This document shows, one piece after another, positions 9,292-19,341 of a DNA stretch of 64,000 bases. The translations under genes were made by a program, and so were the position numbers. This DNA is from Psychrobacter fozii (GTDB lineage: Bacteria > Pseudomonadota > Gammaproteobacteria > Pseudomonadales > Moraxellaceae). Below the pieces are notes generated by a model. It had not been told where the DNA came from and made no database searches. It saw only the letters and a program-made list of their open reading frames with translations. The stretch spans positions 62,001 to 126,000 of the forward strand of contig NZ_QJSU01000005.1 in NCBI RefSeq assembly GCF_003217155.1, in the 5' to 3' direction. How positions within the stretch are numbered: position 1 is the first letter of the stretch; every line of letters starts with the position of its first letter.

Positions 9292-9759
9292 GTGTTGCCT
9301 CGTATTGTATTTGCTTTGGTTCAATTTAAACGTATAGATATCTCATGATTTATGGATATCACCATCGTCTCAAAAACGATTTTTTCTAATGGGTTTCTAG
9401 AGCATTCTATGCTAAAACACACCGTTTAAGACGCGCGATAGTTTACCTTATTTTGCCTATAAAACCTATGCGTAGAACCCAATAGATATTTGATGGATGC
9501 TATTTATAAGTACTCTATAAAAGTTCGTTATACCTGCTTTCTATGACTCCTGTATGGCTACTTCCGATATACTGATTATCACCAGTGACGCATTAAGCTC
9601 ATAACCACATGACCCTTTATGCTCAGCCAGATATGAGTGTTTTGCACCGTTAAGCAGGTGAGTTTGAGGATAAGCCTTGCAATTTTATCTGCGAGCACCA
9701 TTTATCTAAACATGAACCACGAACTTGACTTTACAAGTCTGGTGAACGAGGAAAAAAAT
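9292..9759. other. Divergent intergenic region between the antiporter gene and lon
   Basis: About 470 bases of AT-rich sequence with no credible gene. It must hold the promoters of both divergent genes, including that of lon. I looked for a sigma-32 heat-shock promoter and saw none convincing. Confidence 0.5.
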
Positions 9760-12405
9760 ATGAGTGAACATAAAATAGCCCAAGACAATATCGACATAGA
9801 TGTCGACGTTTCATCTACTGTTGCTGATGATAACCAGCCAGACACCTTGTCTAGTCATGCGTCAGAAAGCGAGTTAGAGACAGCGTCTGACAGTATCGAA
9901 GATATTACACAAGACGAAGATACTGCCAAAGACGACGATAGCGAAGACAGTACTAGTGAAGACGACAATGCTAAAGACAGCGTTGAAGACGATACATACT
10001 TACCTTTATTGGCATTGAGAGATGTGGTCGTCTATCCACATATGCAAATTGCCTTGTTCGTAGGCCGTGCGCCATCGGTCAAAGCCGTTGAGCTGGCACA
10101 GGCTGAGTACGGTAATAAAGTACTGGTCGTGGCGCAAAAAGACTCGCTGACCGAAGACATTGATCAAGACAACTTATATCAATACGGTACGGTATGCCGC
10201 ATCGTCAGCACCATGCCGCATGACAGCGATGAAAATTGCATCAAGGTATTAATCGAAGGTCAGTATCGTGCGCGCGTTGACAACATAGAAGACCACGACA
10301 CGTTATTGATGGCGAGATTTGAGCGTGCTGACCTCGATGTCAGTATGGATGAGAGTCAGCAAAAGAACACCATTCAAGCGCTGACTACATTGTTTGAAAG
10401 CTATGCTGATGCACGTCTGCGTAATGCCCGTGAGCTAACGCGCGTGGCCAAACGCATCGATGACCTACTTGAGTTGGTCTACTTCATCTCAACTCGTGTG
10501 TCGATGGATCTTGATATCAAACAGTCGTTCTTAGAAAAAGACGATATCAAAACGCATATAAATACCTTAACTGAATACTTGGTCAAACAAAGTGCTGAGC
10601 AAAATATCGAGCAAGATATCCAAGAAGCTGTCCGTCAGCAAATGGAAGAGAATCAGCGCGAGTACTTCTTAAACGAAAAAATGAAAGCCATCAAAAATGA
10701 GCTGTCAGATATGAATGACGGCGCATTCGATGGTGATGATGATGTCGCTGAGCTTGAGCAGCGCTTAGAAGATGCTGACTTGCCAGAAGATGTCCGCAAA
10801 AAAGCGGAGCAAGAGTTTAAGAAGCTCAAGATGATGCCACCTGCATCGAGTGAATCGTCAGTCGTACGCAACTATATTGAATGGATTTTGGACACGCCGT
10901 GGAATGCGACGACCAAAGTATCTATCAATTTAGACAAAGCCAAAACCGTATTAGACGAAGATCATTATGGCCTGCAAGATGTAAAAGACCGCATCTTAGA
11001 ATATCTCGCCGTGCAATCACGTGTGAAAAAACTTCGTGGCCCGATTCTATGTCTCGTCGGTCCTCCTGGTGTTGGTAAAACCTCATTGGGTGAGTCGATT
11101 GCACGTGCCACGGGTCGTAAGTTTGTGCGTATGGCGCTTGGCGGCGTGCGTGATGAAGCGGAAATTCGTGGTCATCGCCGTACCTATATCGGTGCGATGC
11201 CAGGTAAAATCGTTCAGTCACTGGCCAAAGTCGAAGTCAAAAACCCGCTATTCTTATTGGATGAAATCGATAAGATGGCGCAAGATTTCCGCGGTGATCC
11301 AGCATCAGCATTGCTTGAAGTGTTAGATCCCTCACAGAACGATACGTTTAACGACCATTATTTGGATATGGACTTAGACTTGTCGCAAGTGATGTTTATC
11401 TGTACGGCAAACAGCATGGATATTCCAGCGGCACTTCTTGATCGGATGGAAGTTATTCGTCTGCCAGGTTATACCGAAGAAGAAAAAGTAAATATCGCAC
11501 AGAAGTATCTGGTGCCAAAAGCGATTAAGAATAATGGTCTCAAAGAGGGTGAGATTGAGATTGTCGAAGCGGCGCTGCACAGCATCGTTCGCAGTTACAC
11601 GCGTGAAGCAGGTGTGCGTAACCTTGAGCGCGAAGTGAATAAAATCTGTCGCAAAGTCGTTCGCGGTTCAGTTGAGACACATGGCGCTCGTGCTCCTAAA
11701 AAAGCAGAACGTCAGCTAATCGTGGTCGATGACAAAAACATCGATGATTATCTTGGTGTCCATCAATATGACTATGGTCTGGCTGAAGAAGAGCCTGAGA
11801 TTGGTCGTATTACTGGTTTGGCATGGACGCAAGTCGGTGGTGAGCTACTCACTATCGAAGCAGTCGCCATGAAAGGTAAAGGCGAGCTTAGCTTTACGGG
11901 TTCGCTCGGCGATGTCATGAAAGAGTCGATTCGCGCGGCTATGAGTGTGGTTCGTGCTCGCGGTGAAAGCTTAGGCATTGACTATGAGACATTTAAAACA
12001 ACAGACGTCCATGTGCATATGCCTGAAGGCGCCACGCCGAAAGATGGCCCATCAGCTGGTGGTGCACTGACGACAGCACTAGTATCTGCCTTGACAGGCA
12101 TCGCCATTCGTCCAGATATTGCAATGACAGGTGAGATTACCTTACGTGGTAAAATCCTACGTATCGGCGGTCTGAAAGAAAAACTACTTGCAGCACATCG
12201 CGGTGGTATCAAGCACGTATTGATTCCAGCGACCAATGAGCGTGATTTGGCGGATATCCCTGATAACGTGAAAGAAGGCTTAACCATTCAGCCAGTCGCA
12301 ACGATTGAAGAAATCTTAAAGGTTGCTTTGGTGAGCATGCCAGTTCCAATCAAGCCTGCTAAAGTAACGGTCGATAAAACTAAAGGTAAAGCATTGCACA
12401 GTTAA
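9760..12405 (+). CDS. lon: ATP-dependent protease Lon with acidic N-terminal extension
   Basis: An 881-residue cytoplasmic AAA+ serine protease that degrades misfolded and regulatory proteins. An Asp/Glu/Ser-rich tail of about 80 residues precedes the usual Lon N domain, which begins near YLPLLALRDVVVYPHM. Walker A GPPGVGKT is at about 433-440, Walker B is FLLDEID, and the catalytic dyad is Ser765 (DGPSAGG) with Lys808 (KEKLLAAH). GAGGAA precedes the ATG at 9760; the longer frame from GTG 9637 lacks support. A strong terminator follows. Confidence 0.97.
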   Translation: MSEHKIAQDNIDIDVDVSSTVADDNQPDTLSSHASESELETASDSIEDITQDEDTAKDDDSEDSTSEDDNAKDSVEDDTYLPLLALRDVVVYPHMQIALFVGRAPSVKAVELAQAEYGNKVLVVAQKDSLTEDIDQDNLYQYGTVCRIVSTMPHDSDENCIKVLIEGQYRARVDNIEDHDTLLMARFERADLDVSMDESQQKNTIQALTTLFESYADARLRNARELTRVAKRIDDLLELVYFISTRVSMDLDIKQSFLEKDDIKTHINTLTEYLVKQSAEQNIEQDIQEAVRQQMEENQREYFLNEKMKAIKNELSDMNDGAFDGDDDVAELEQRLEDADLPEDVRKKAEQEFKKLKMMPPASSESSVVRNYIEWILDTPWNATTKVSINLDKAKTVLDEDHYGLQDVKDRILEYLAVQSRVKKLRGPILCLVGPPGVGKTSLGESIARATGRKFVRMALGGVRDEAEIRGHRRTYIGAMPGKIVQSLAKVEVKNPLFLLDEIDKMAQDFRGDPASALLEVLDPSQNDTFNDHYLDMDLDLSQVMFICTANSMDIPAALLDRMEVIRLPGYTEEEKVNIAQKYLVPKAIKNNGLKEGEIEIVEAALHSIVRSYTREAGVRNLEREVNKICRKVVRGSVETHGARAPKKAERQLIVVDDKNIDDYLGVHQYDYGLAEEEPEIGRITGLAWTQVGGELLTIEAVAMKGKGELSFTGSLGDVMKESIRAAMSVVRARGESLGIDYETFKTTDVHVHMPEGATPKDGPSAGGALTTALVSALTGIAIRPDIAMTGEITLRGKILRIGGLKEKLLAAHRGGIKHVLIPATNERDLADIPDNVKEGLTIQPVATIEEILKVALVSMPVPIKPAKVTVDKTKGKALHS

Positions 12406-12441
12406 TAAGTGTTCTGTTATTAGCTCAATCTGACAGATTCT

Positions 12442-12478
12442 AAAAAGCCGCTCATCATATGATGGGCGGCTTTTTTAT
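12442..12478 (+). terminator. lon terminator
   Basis: AAAAGCCGCtCATCA and TGATGgGCGGCTTTTTT make a long GC-rich stem with a T-run 40 bases after the lon stop. Confidence 0.88.
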
Positions 12479-12772
12479 GTATGTTCATTATTTATTCTTG
12501 GAACATTCAATTATTATTCAATAATGTACTGCTTATATATCTAAATTCGTTTAATCTCAAAAAATATTTAGCTAAGTCTGTTTTTCAAACCCATACGATA
12601 CTTACATTTATTAACTGATTGTTGCGCATTTGATGAATAACTATAGGGTTACCTTGGCTATACTAACTCCGATGTTAACGAATATTGATACGAGTCTTAA
12701 TAGAACAATAACCATAGATATTCGAAATTTAATGACGACTAAAAATAATGACTAAAACAATTGGAGAAAATA
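12479..12772. other. sodC upstream region
   Basis: Nearly 300 AT-rich bases between the lon terminator and sodC. No gene, operator or repeat was recognised beyond the ribosome site TTGGAG before sodC. Confidence 0.5.
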
Positions 12773-13330
12773 ATGAATAAAATGATGCTTGCAAGTACTC
12801 TATTATGTGGTTCAGCTTTAGCGATGACTGGTTGCCAAACAGTAGAGGGCCAAATGCAAACAGGTAACCCTTTGAGCCAACCTACTTTAAAATCAACCAT
12901 ACACACTGTAAGTGGTGATAAAAAAGAAGTTGGTCAAGTATTCTTACGCCCAGTTGATGACGGCGTACAAGTATACGGTAAGCTGATGAACCTAAAGCCA
13001 GGTCAGACAGTGGCGCTACATATCCATGAAACAGGCAGCTGTGCCGATATGGGTAAAGCGGCAGGTGGTCATTTCAATCCGGACAACAAGCCACACTCTA
13101 ACCCAGACGATATGAATGGTCATGCTGGCGACCTACCTAACCTAACCGCCAATGAAAATGGCGTTGCGACCATCAACTATATAAATAAGAAAATATCTGC
13201 TAATGAAGCGGGTAAATATAGTGTTAATCGTCTAGCCTTTATCGTTCATGGTGGCACCGATGACTATACCAGTCAGCCAGCGGGTAACGCAGGTGACCGC
13301 GTCGCTTGCGGTATCATCGAAAAGAATTAA
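12773..13330 (+). CDS. sodC: Cu/Zn superoxide dismutase-family lipoprotein
   Basis: A 185-residue envelope protein that dismutates superoxide. The signal ends at a lipobox (AMTGC), so it is probably membrane-anchored. All metal ligands are visible: HIHETGSC (two Cu His), GGHFNP, PHSNP, NGHAGDLPN (Zn His and Asp) and IVHGG (fourth Cu His). The disulfide cysteines are in GSC and VACG. The start is ATG 12773, with GGAG eight bases upstream. Single gene between terminators. Confidence 0.93.
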   Translation: MNKMMLASTLLCGSALAMTGCQTVEGQMQTGNPLSQPTLKSTIHTVSGDKKEVGQVFLRPVDDGVQVYGKLMNLKPGQTVALHIHETGSCADMGKAAGGHFNPDNKPHSNPDDMNGHAGDLPNLTANENGVATINYINKKISANEAGKYSVNRLAFIVHGGTDDYTSQPAGNAGDRVACGIIEKN

Positions 13331-13360
13331 TAGTGTCTGAGCTTGGCTATTATTGATATC

Positions 13361-13397
13361 AAAAAAACCCTCTTAGAATCTAAGAGGGTTTTTTTAT
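13361..13397. terminator. Strong bidirectional terminator between sodC and topA
   Basis: AAACCCTCTTAGA and TCTAAGAGGGTTT form a 13-bp perfect stem flanked by A-run and T-run, serving both convergent genes. Confidence 0.93.
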
Positions 13398-13414
13398 TAT
13401 CGATAGAAAAACAT

Positions 13415-16072
13415 TTATTCTTCTACCCACTCGCCTTTACGCCAGTACACACCCCAACGGGTGGCTTTGCCGTTTTTCTCAGAGCCGATATACTGCTCTT
13501 TTTTCTTACGTGACCAACGTAGAATCGTTGCGTTACCCTCAGGATCTTCGTCTGGGCCTTCGAATAGATACTGGAACTTATCTTCCATCTTATCTTTGAT
13601 TTCTCTTAGTTCAGCGAGCTTAGGTGCACGTGTCTCCCTTACTTTCGGGAACTTAGACGCTGCTAAGAACATTCCAGCCGCGCCTTCACGCAAGATGAAA
13701 TAGTCTTCATGCTTGACCGATTTCAGCTCTGGTAAGTGAATCGGATCCATACGCGGTGGTGCTGCTTCACCTGTTTTTAGTACTTTACGCGTATTGTCAC
13801 ATTTCTGACAAGCGAAGTAAGGACCAAAACGTCCCGTCTTCAGCTCCATCTGTCCATCACATTTATTACAATCGATGGTAGGGGCATCTGAACCCGGTAC
13901 TTCGAACTTGCCTTCTTCTAGAATATAGCCGTCGCAATCAGGGTTGTTACCGCAGATGTGCAGCTTGAGACCACCATCCACGATATAGCCGTTCATCGCT
14001 GTGCCACATTTCGGACAGCGTTTTTTCTCCATCAAATCTTTGACTTCGGCCGCTTCGTCTTCTTCACCTTCGGCATCATCGAGATTGGCGAAAGCTTCGA
14101 CTGGCATTAAGTTTTTAGTGCCTTTACAGCGCTCTTTCGGTGGTAAATTATAACCAGTACAGCCTAAAAATACACCTGTAGAGCCAGTACGCAGCTGCAT
14201 TGGACGGTCACAAATATCGCAATGGACGTCTGGTACGTCGGTCGGATCATTTGGACGCATGCCGTCTTTTTCTTTAGCACGATCCAGAGTCGTTTTGAAC
14301 TCGCCGTAGAAATTATCAAGTACGTCTTTCCAGTCTTGCTCACCTTCTGCCACGTGATCAAGCTTGTCTTCTAATGCGGCCGTAAACGTATAATCCATCA
14401 AATCTGGAAAACTTGCTGTCAGTCTGTCAGTAACGATATCGCCCATTTTTTCGGCGAATAAACGCTTATTCTCAAGCTTCACATAACCGCGATCTTGAAT
14501 GGTCGAGATGATAGAAGCATACGTCGATGGACGACCGATACCTTTTTTCTCAAGCTCTTTGACGAGACTGGCTTCGGTGAAACGAGGTGCAGGCTTGGTA
14601 AAGTGCTGACTCGGATCTAGCTTATCTAGCGTTAGCTTATCGCCTTTTTTGACATCAGGTAATAGCGTGTCATCGGTCTTGGCTGGTGGCAATACTTTGG
14701 TATAGCCGTCAAACACCATGGTACGACCACGGGCTTTTAGCTCAACATCATCAGCACCAACAAACAAGTTCACTGACAGGTATTTTGCTGGTAGCATCTG
14801 GCAAGCCACAAACTGACGCCAAATCAGCTCATATAGGCGTATTGCATCACGCTCAACCCCTTTAAGCTGAATAGACTTCATATTGACGTTAGAAGGTCGA
14901 ACGGCCTCATGCGCCTCTTGTGCGCCTTGTTTATTACCATAAAAGTTTGGCTTTTCTGGCACATACTTTGCGCCATAGCTGTCTTCGATATAACCACGTA
15001 CCGCCGCTAGTGCATCACCAGACAAAAAGGTCGAATCGGTACGCATATAGGTGATATGACCAGCTTCATATAAGCGCTGCGCCAAAATCATGGTTTTCTT
15101 AACTGAAAATCCTAATCGCGTACTGGCGGCTTGTTGCAATGTTGAGGTGATAAATGGTGCACTAGGACGTGACTGTGTTGGTTTTTCTTCACGTTCTTTA
15201 ACGATAAAGTCATTTGCATTAAGGATAGCTAATACTTTATCAGTCTGCTCTTTATTCACCAGCTTAAGCGTCTTGCCACCTTGCTTGGTCGCTTCTAGGC
15301 GTATACCAATTTGCTCAGCGTCTTTTTTACTATTGGCAATATGCGTGTCTGCATGAATCTGCCAGTACTCTTCTGGAATAAAAGCGCGAATCTCATGCTC
15401 ACGCTCAACCACCAAACGCATGGCGACTGACTGTACACGACCTGCTGACAGACCGCGCGCAATTTTTTGCCACAATAGTGGCGATACCATAAAACCAACC
15501 ACACGATCCAGAAAGCGCCGTGCCTGTTGAGCATTGACGCGGTCAATATCAAGCTTGGATGGTTGTTTGAAGGCATTTTGGATAGCAGATTTGGTAATCT
15601 CGTTAAAGACCACACGCTCATACTTACTATCAGCACCGCCAATGACTTCTTTTAGATGCCAAGCGATTGCTTCCCCTTCTCTATCCATATCCGTTGCGAG
15701 ATAGATTTTGTCAGCGTCTTTGGCTAGCGCTTTTAGCTCTTTGATGACTTTGGTTTTGTTTGGCAATACTTCATAGACTGCTGCCCAATCGTGCTCTGGG
15801 TCTACGCCCATGCGCCTTACTAGGGCTTGCTGGGTTTTTTCTTCTTTGCTTAGGCTCTCATCTTTTTTGGTCGTTGCTGCTTTTTTGGCGCTCTTGCTCG
15901 CACCAACTGGTAAATCACGAACGTGACCAATACTTGAGCGTACAATAAAGTCATCACCAAGGTATTTATTAATAGTTTTCGCCTTGGCTGGTGATTCTAC
16001 GATCACCAAAGACTTACCCTTTGGGCTGTCAGCAGTAGTTGCTGTACTTTTTTTGGCTGCGGTTTTTGCCAT
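13415..16072 (-). CDS. topA: DNA topoisomerase I (type IA)
   Basis: An 885-residue enzyme that relaxes negative supercoils. The TOPRIM domain ([14 protein letters not shown] to [14 protein letters not shown]) occupies roughly residues 20-140, and the active-site tyrosine is residue 342 in [10 protein letters not shown]. The C-terminal part has three tetracysteine zinc ribbons (starting CDIC, CPKC and CNKC) followed by a basic topoisomerase C-terminal repeat region ending in [14 protein letters not shown]. The N-terminal 18 residues are Lys/Ala/Thr-rich. Length and order fit gammaproteobacterial TopA. ATG 16072 has only a weak ribosome site. Confidence 0.97.
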   Translation of the reverse strand: MAKTAAKKSTATTADSPKGKSLVIVESPAKAKTINKYLGDDFIVRSSIGHVRDLPVGASKSAKKAATTKKDESLSKEEKTQQALVRRMGVDPEHDWAAVYEVLPNKTKVIKELKALAKDADKIYLATDMDREGEAIAWHLKEVIGGADSKYERVVFNEITKSAIQNAFKQPSKLDIDRVNAQQARRFLDRVVGFMVSPLLWQKIARGLSAGRVQSVAMRLVVEREHEIRAFIPEEYWQIHADTHIANSKKDAEQIGIRLEATKQGGKTLKLVNKEQTDKVLAILNANDFIVKEREEKPTQSRPSAPFITSTLQQAASTRLGFSVKKTMILAQRLYEAGHITYMRTDSTFLSGDALAAVRGYIEDSYGAKYVPEKPNFYGNKQGAQEAHEAVRPSNVNMKSIQLKGVERDAIRLYELIWRQFVACQMLPAKYLSVNLFVGADDVELKARGRTMVFDGYTKVLPPAKTDDTLLPDVKKGDKLTLDKLDPSQHFTKPAPRFTEASLVKELEKKGIGRPSTYASIISTIQDRGYVKLENKRLFAEKMGDIVTDRLTASFPDLMDYTFTAALEDKLDHVAEGEQDWKDVLDNFYGEFKTTLDRAKEKDGMRPNDPTDVPDVHCDICDRPMQLRTGSTGVFLGCTGYNLPPKERCKGTKNLMPVEAFANLDDAEGEEDEAAEVKDLMEKKRCPKCGTAMNGYIVDGGLKLHICGNNPDCDGYILEEGKFEVPGSDAPTIDCNKCDGQMELKTGRFGPYFACQKCDNTRKVLKTGEAAPPRMDPIHLPELKSVKHEDYFILREGAAGMFLAASKFPKVRETRAPKLAELREIKDKMEDKFQYLFEGPDEDPEGNATILRWSRKKKEQYIGSEKNGKATRWGVYWRKGEWVEE

Positions 16073-16379
16073 ATTTTACGACACCATAATATAAGTAAAT
16101 TAAAAGTAAGAATAAATTCAGCGGCATGGCAATTTATAATAATTGGTTATAATAGCTCAGCGAATTATTGTATTGAGGCGCATTAAACATTCGACCATGG
16201 CGCTGATAGTTACTCATAAAAACAGTTATAAAACAAACAATAACCATAATATAAAGATATAGTTATAAAGACGTTACACTGCTAAGCGCTAAACTGTCAA
16301 CTGAAAATGACTGGGAGTCTATCAAAAGCGCTTGCATATTGGTTATTAATGGAGATTAAAAAATCATTTACTACCCTGC
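16073..16379. other. topA upstream region
   Basis: About 300 AT-rich bases carrying the topA promoter region and the end of the downstream minus-strand gene. No gene or RNA was recognised. Confidence 0.5.
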
Positions 16380-16973
16380 TTAAGTTTTCTGTACTTCTAT
16401 AGCCCATTTTTCCAAATTTTCTTTTAACGCTAGCAGGTCTTTTTCAATCAATGAGTGATGATAAGCAGGATTGCTTAATGGACGTACATAAGCGATATCT
16501 TCCCAATAAATAATAATGCTATTGGCTTTGGTCCATAAGCCTTTTATAAACGGCTCAATACTGACTGGCAAATCGAGTGGTACTTTATCCAAGCTAAAAT
16601 TGGTTTTTTTGACCGTGGTATCCGCATGACCATAATTGGAACGAATGGCACTTGGAATAGTGAGTTTGGTCGTATCTCTCGTCGTATCGACAAAACTACT
16701 ATCTGGACGCCACTGACCATCAATCACTTGATAACGTGTATGCGGCAATTGCGTGTCATCTAGCACCAAGCAATATTGACCCATCATGCCACGGCCATAC
16801 TCGTTGTCTTTGCCTTTAATCCAATCAGGACAAGCAACCAGTTTTGGATTGAGCTGTAACCGACGCGCCGTCATGCGCAGTCTATCCAAGCGCTGATCGA
16901 TACCGTTCGGTTTGAGCGCCATCATACTCCCTAATACAAATAGTACAATGAGAACGCCAATAAATATGCCCAT
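16380..16973 (-). CDS. Hypothetical membrane-anchored protein
   Basis: A 197-residue protein with one N-terminal transmembrane helix (about residues 2-20) and a soluble domain with two cysteines (LVACPDW and GQYCLVL). The basic stretch after the helix (RLDRLRMTARRLQL) suggests a cytoplasmic domain. No named family was recognised. The ATG at 16973 gives a clean membrane anchor and has AAAGGTC upstream; an in-frame extension to 17039 adds an unlikely leader. It is in the same orientation as topA but about 300 bases upstream of it. Confidence 0.6.
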   Translation of the reverse strand: MGIFIGVLIVLFVLGSMMALKPNGIDQRLDRLRMTARRLQLNPKLVACPDWIKGKDNEYGRGMMGQYCLVLDDTQLPHTRYQVIDGQWRPDSSFVDTTRDTTKLTIPSAIRSNYGHADTTVKKTNFSLDKVPLDLPVSIEPFIKGLWTKANSIIIYWEDIAYVRPLSNPAYHHSLIEKDLLALKENLEKWAIEVQKT

Positions 16974-17229
16974 GATGGTCTGACCTTTTGACTGAATTAA
17001 AGTAATACTATATAGATGCTTATAATGAGCACGAACCACGAAAAATCAAGCATGATGAGCTAGCAGCCATTCAACGGTGACTCATTTAAGCCACAGTATC
17101 ACCACTATATATATTGATATATCAACTACTTAGTAGCACTGAGAGCCAGCCTAATAATAAGATAGAAAAAGTGGTCAGCCGCAAAAAGTGCTATGATAAA
17201 CCATAATTTTAAATGCGCGCAGGTTTATT

Positions 17230-17763
17230 ATGAATTATCTTATTAAGCGAAACGCATCGACTACCGATATTTCTCACAATTTGATCAATAAAGTCATGAG
17301 TAAATCCGGTATCTCTATATCACTGGTCGGTGCTGCATTACTGACCTTATCAGGTTGTGCAACCACTCAAAGCCTCACACCGCAGCAATGCCAAGCCAGT
17401 AACTGGCAAGAAGTCGGCTATACAGATGGCAGCCGTGGCCGTTCAGGCGCTTATTTCGGCCACTATGCAGGTAGCTGTGCAAGTATAGGCGGTGCGACAC
17501 CCAATCGGATACAGTGGGAACAGGGGCGCCAGCAAGGGCTCAAAAATTACTGCACCGAGCTCACGGCTTACAAACTCGGCCGCGAAGGTTATGAGTGGCA
17601 AGCGGTCTGTCCACTTGAAGGTATCGAGAAGTTAGAAGAAGCCTACTCACAAGGACGCTACTACTATATCCGCCAGCAAGATTTGGACTATTTACGCTCA
17701 CCTTATCCTTTCGGATATGGTCACTTTGATCGCAGATATCGCCCACTGGGGCATCGCTGGTAA
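17230..17763 (+). CDS. DUF2799-type lipoprotein
   Basis: A 177-residue lipoprotein with the lipobox LSGC, placing the lipidated cysteine at residue 43. The mature part has the DUF2799 features NWQEVGYTDGSRG, several cysteines (CQAS, CASIG, YCTEL, VCPLEG) and a Tyr-rich C terminus. Function of the family is unknown; it is an envelope protein. Starting at the internal ATG 17296 would give a more usual 20-residue lipoprotein signal, but AGGT precedes the ATG at 17230, so the start is open. Confidence 0.7.
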   Translation: MNYLIKRNASTTDISHNLINKVMSKSGISISLVGAALLTLSGCATTQSLTPQQCQASNWQEVGYTDGSRGRSGAYFGHYAGSCASIGGATPNRIQWEQGRQQGLKNYCTELTAYKLGREGYEWQAVCPLEGIEKLEEAYSQGRYYYIRQQDLDYLRSPYPFGYGHFDRRYRPLGHRW

Positions 17764-17765
17764 AA

Positions 17766-17818
17766 AAGAAAACCTCACTGAGTACTTAATTTGAGGTTTA
17801 AGTACTCAGTGAGGTTGG
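17766..17818 (-). terminator. Terminator of the exbD-exbB side (long hairpin)
   Basis: AACCTCACTGAGTACTTAA and its inverse lie around a ten-base loop: a stem of nearly 19 bp. On the minus strand it is followed by a T-rich tract, so it probably ends the transcript reading through exbD; on the plus strand it lies directly after the lipoprotein gene. Confidence 0.7.
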
Positions 17819-17933
17819 AGAAAAGTTTATTATTTTTATTTTATTATTATACTAGCTACCTATCTTTCTACCTATCTAATGGTTGGCTATCTAACAATCG
17901 TCATATGACGATCCCACCATTTATACACTCACC

Positions 17934-18335
17934 TTATTCATTGACAAAGGCTATCTTGGTCAGCCCTGCTTCGCTGGCAGATGCCAGTACTTGTGCAACC
18001 GTATCATATTTGCTTTCTTTATCCGCACGCAGCTGAATAGAAGGGTTTTTGCCTTGCGCACTTTCTTGTTGCAAGCGCTTATCTAGCTCTTCTATCGTGA
18101 TAGGATCACTGTCCCAAAACACGCCTGCATCCTGATCGATACTGATCTGAATCGCTTCTGGTGGTGGTTCATTGACTTGTGCACTCGTCTCCGGCAGGTT
18201 AAGCGGAACAGTCGGATTAAGAACGGTCGCAGTCAACAAAAAGATAATCATCAAAACCAGCATGACATCGATAAGCGGAATGAGGTTCATCTCATTCATG
18301 CCTTGGACGTCATCATCACCTAACTGAAATGCCAT
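17934..18335 (-). CDS. exbD: Biopolymer transport protein ExbD
   Basis: A 133-residue inner-membrane protein with one helix (about residues 18-40) containing the proton-channel aspartate in NLIPLIDVMLVLMIIFLL, and a periplasmic domain. With ExbB it forms the proton-driven motor that energises TonB for siderophore uptake. The start is ATG 18335, with GAGAG upstream. It is 134 bases downstream of exbB on the same strand. Confidence 0.93.
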   Translation of the reverse strand: MAFQLGDDDVQGMNEMNLIPLIDVMLVLMIIFLLTATVLNPTVPLNLPETSAQVNEPPPEAIQISIDQDAGVFWDSDPITIEELDKRLQQESAQGKNPSIQLRADKESKYDTVAQVLASASEAGLTKIAFVNE

Positions 18336-18469
18336 AATTACTCTCAATATATGCTTACTATGTGTGCTTAGTCAGTAATTGTCTTCACTGTTTATCTCAT
18401 CGTTACTTATACGATGATAGGAAGCACTGTTACCCGCTAAAGGTAACCGTCGCTATCCCATGATACCGT

Positions 18470-19141
18470 CTATAACTGCGAAGTAGACACATTACGATAC
18501 TGTTTAGTGGTATTGCTCGTTTGGGTGTCAGCTGAGCTTTTCAATGAAGTTACTTGCTCGGTAGGCTGCGTGCTCGCTACTGCTTTTATATTCGCAGAAT
18601 CCGCCAGCAAGTCATGCGCTCTATCATTTGCATGATACATTACACGGCGATTGATACGCACAGCGAGGTTATAAAAGACCACTGCTGGAATAGCCACCGC
18701 AATACCCAAGCCTGTCATGATAAGAGCCTCACCGACTGGCCCTGCTACTTGACCCAATCCTGCTTGTCCGCTCGTACCGATATTATGCAGCGCATGAAAA
18801 ATACCCCATACGGTACCAAACAAACCAATAAACGGTGCAATCGCTGCCGTCGTACCAAGGATAGGCAGACCACGCTCACTAGAAAAGCGATAGCGCCCGA
18901 TATGTTTGAGCAACGCCTGCTCTATCACCAAGCGACGAGTGGGCGCATCTACTTCTCTCAACCCAGTCTGTTTGGCTTGGACTTGATGAGTTAAATCATC
19001 GGCAACCGTCGCCGCCAACTTACGGCTTTGTAGTACACGAATGATACCCGTCACCCAAGAGATAAGGGATAAAGCGAATAGTACAAAGAACAAGGTTTTG
19101 GTCACCATGTCACTATATTGCCAGTATTGCATAAAGTCCAT
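18470..19141 (-). CDS. exbB: Biopolymer transport protein ExbB (MotA/TolQ/ExbB family)
   Basis: A 223-residue inner-membrane protein with three helices (about 15-38, 102-125, 140-165) and the family block GLFGTVWGIFHALHNIG. It pairs with ExbD as the proton channel driving TonB. The C-terminal 40 residues are Ser/Thr/Gln-rich and not part of the usual core. AAGGAG precedes ATG 19141 at ideal spacing. Its neighbours tonB and exbD are on the same strand, which fits ExbB and not TolQ. Confidence 0.93.
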   Translation of the reverse strand: MDFMQYWQYSDMVTKTLFFVLFALSLISWVTGIIRVLQSRKLAATVADDLTHQVQAKQTGLREVDAPTRRLVIEQALLKHIGRYRFSSERGLPILGTTAAIAPFIGLFGTVWGIFHALHNIGTSGQAGLGQVAGPVGEALIMTGLGIAVAIPAVVFYNLAVRINRRVMYHANDRAHDLLADSANIKAVASTQPTEQVTSLKSSADTQTSNTTKQYRNVSTSQL

Positions 19142-19341
19142 GTCAGACTCCTTCGTCTTTTGTGTTATGGCTTAGTATTGATACGTTTTGTCGTGTTATA
19201 CATCTATTAATTAAAATCATGATAAGAGTTAAAACAGATAGTTATAGATTTTGAAGCTGCTTGTCAGAAAATTACTTTTACTGAGGTTACTTTTATAAAT
19301 AAATAATACTAACTATCAGGTAGTAGACTTCATATAAACCT

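Noticed and set aside
9637-9759. Longer lon start at GTG 9637
   Set aside because: No ribosome site; ATG 9760 has GAGGAA at good spacing.
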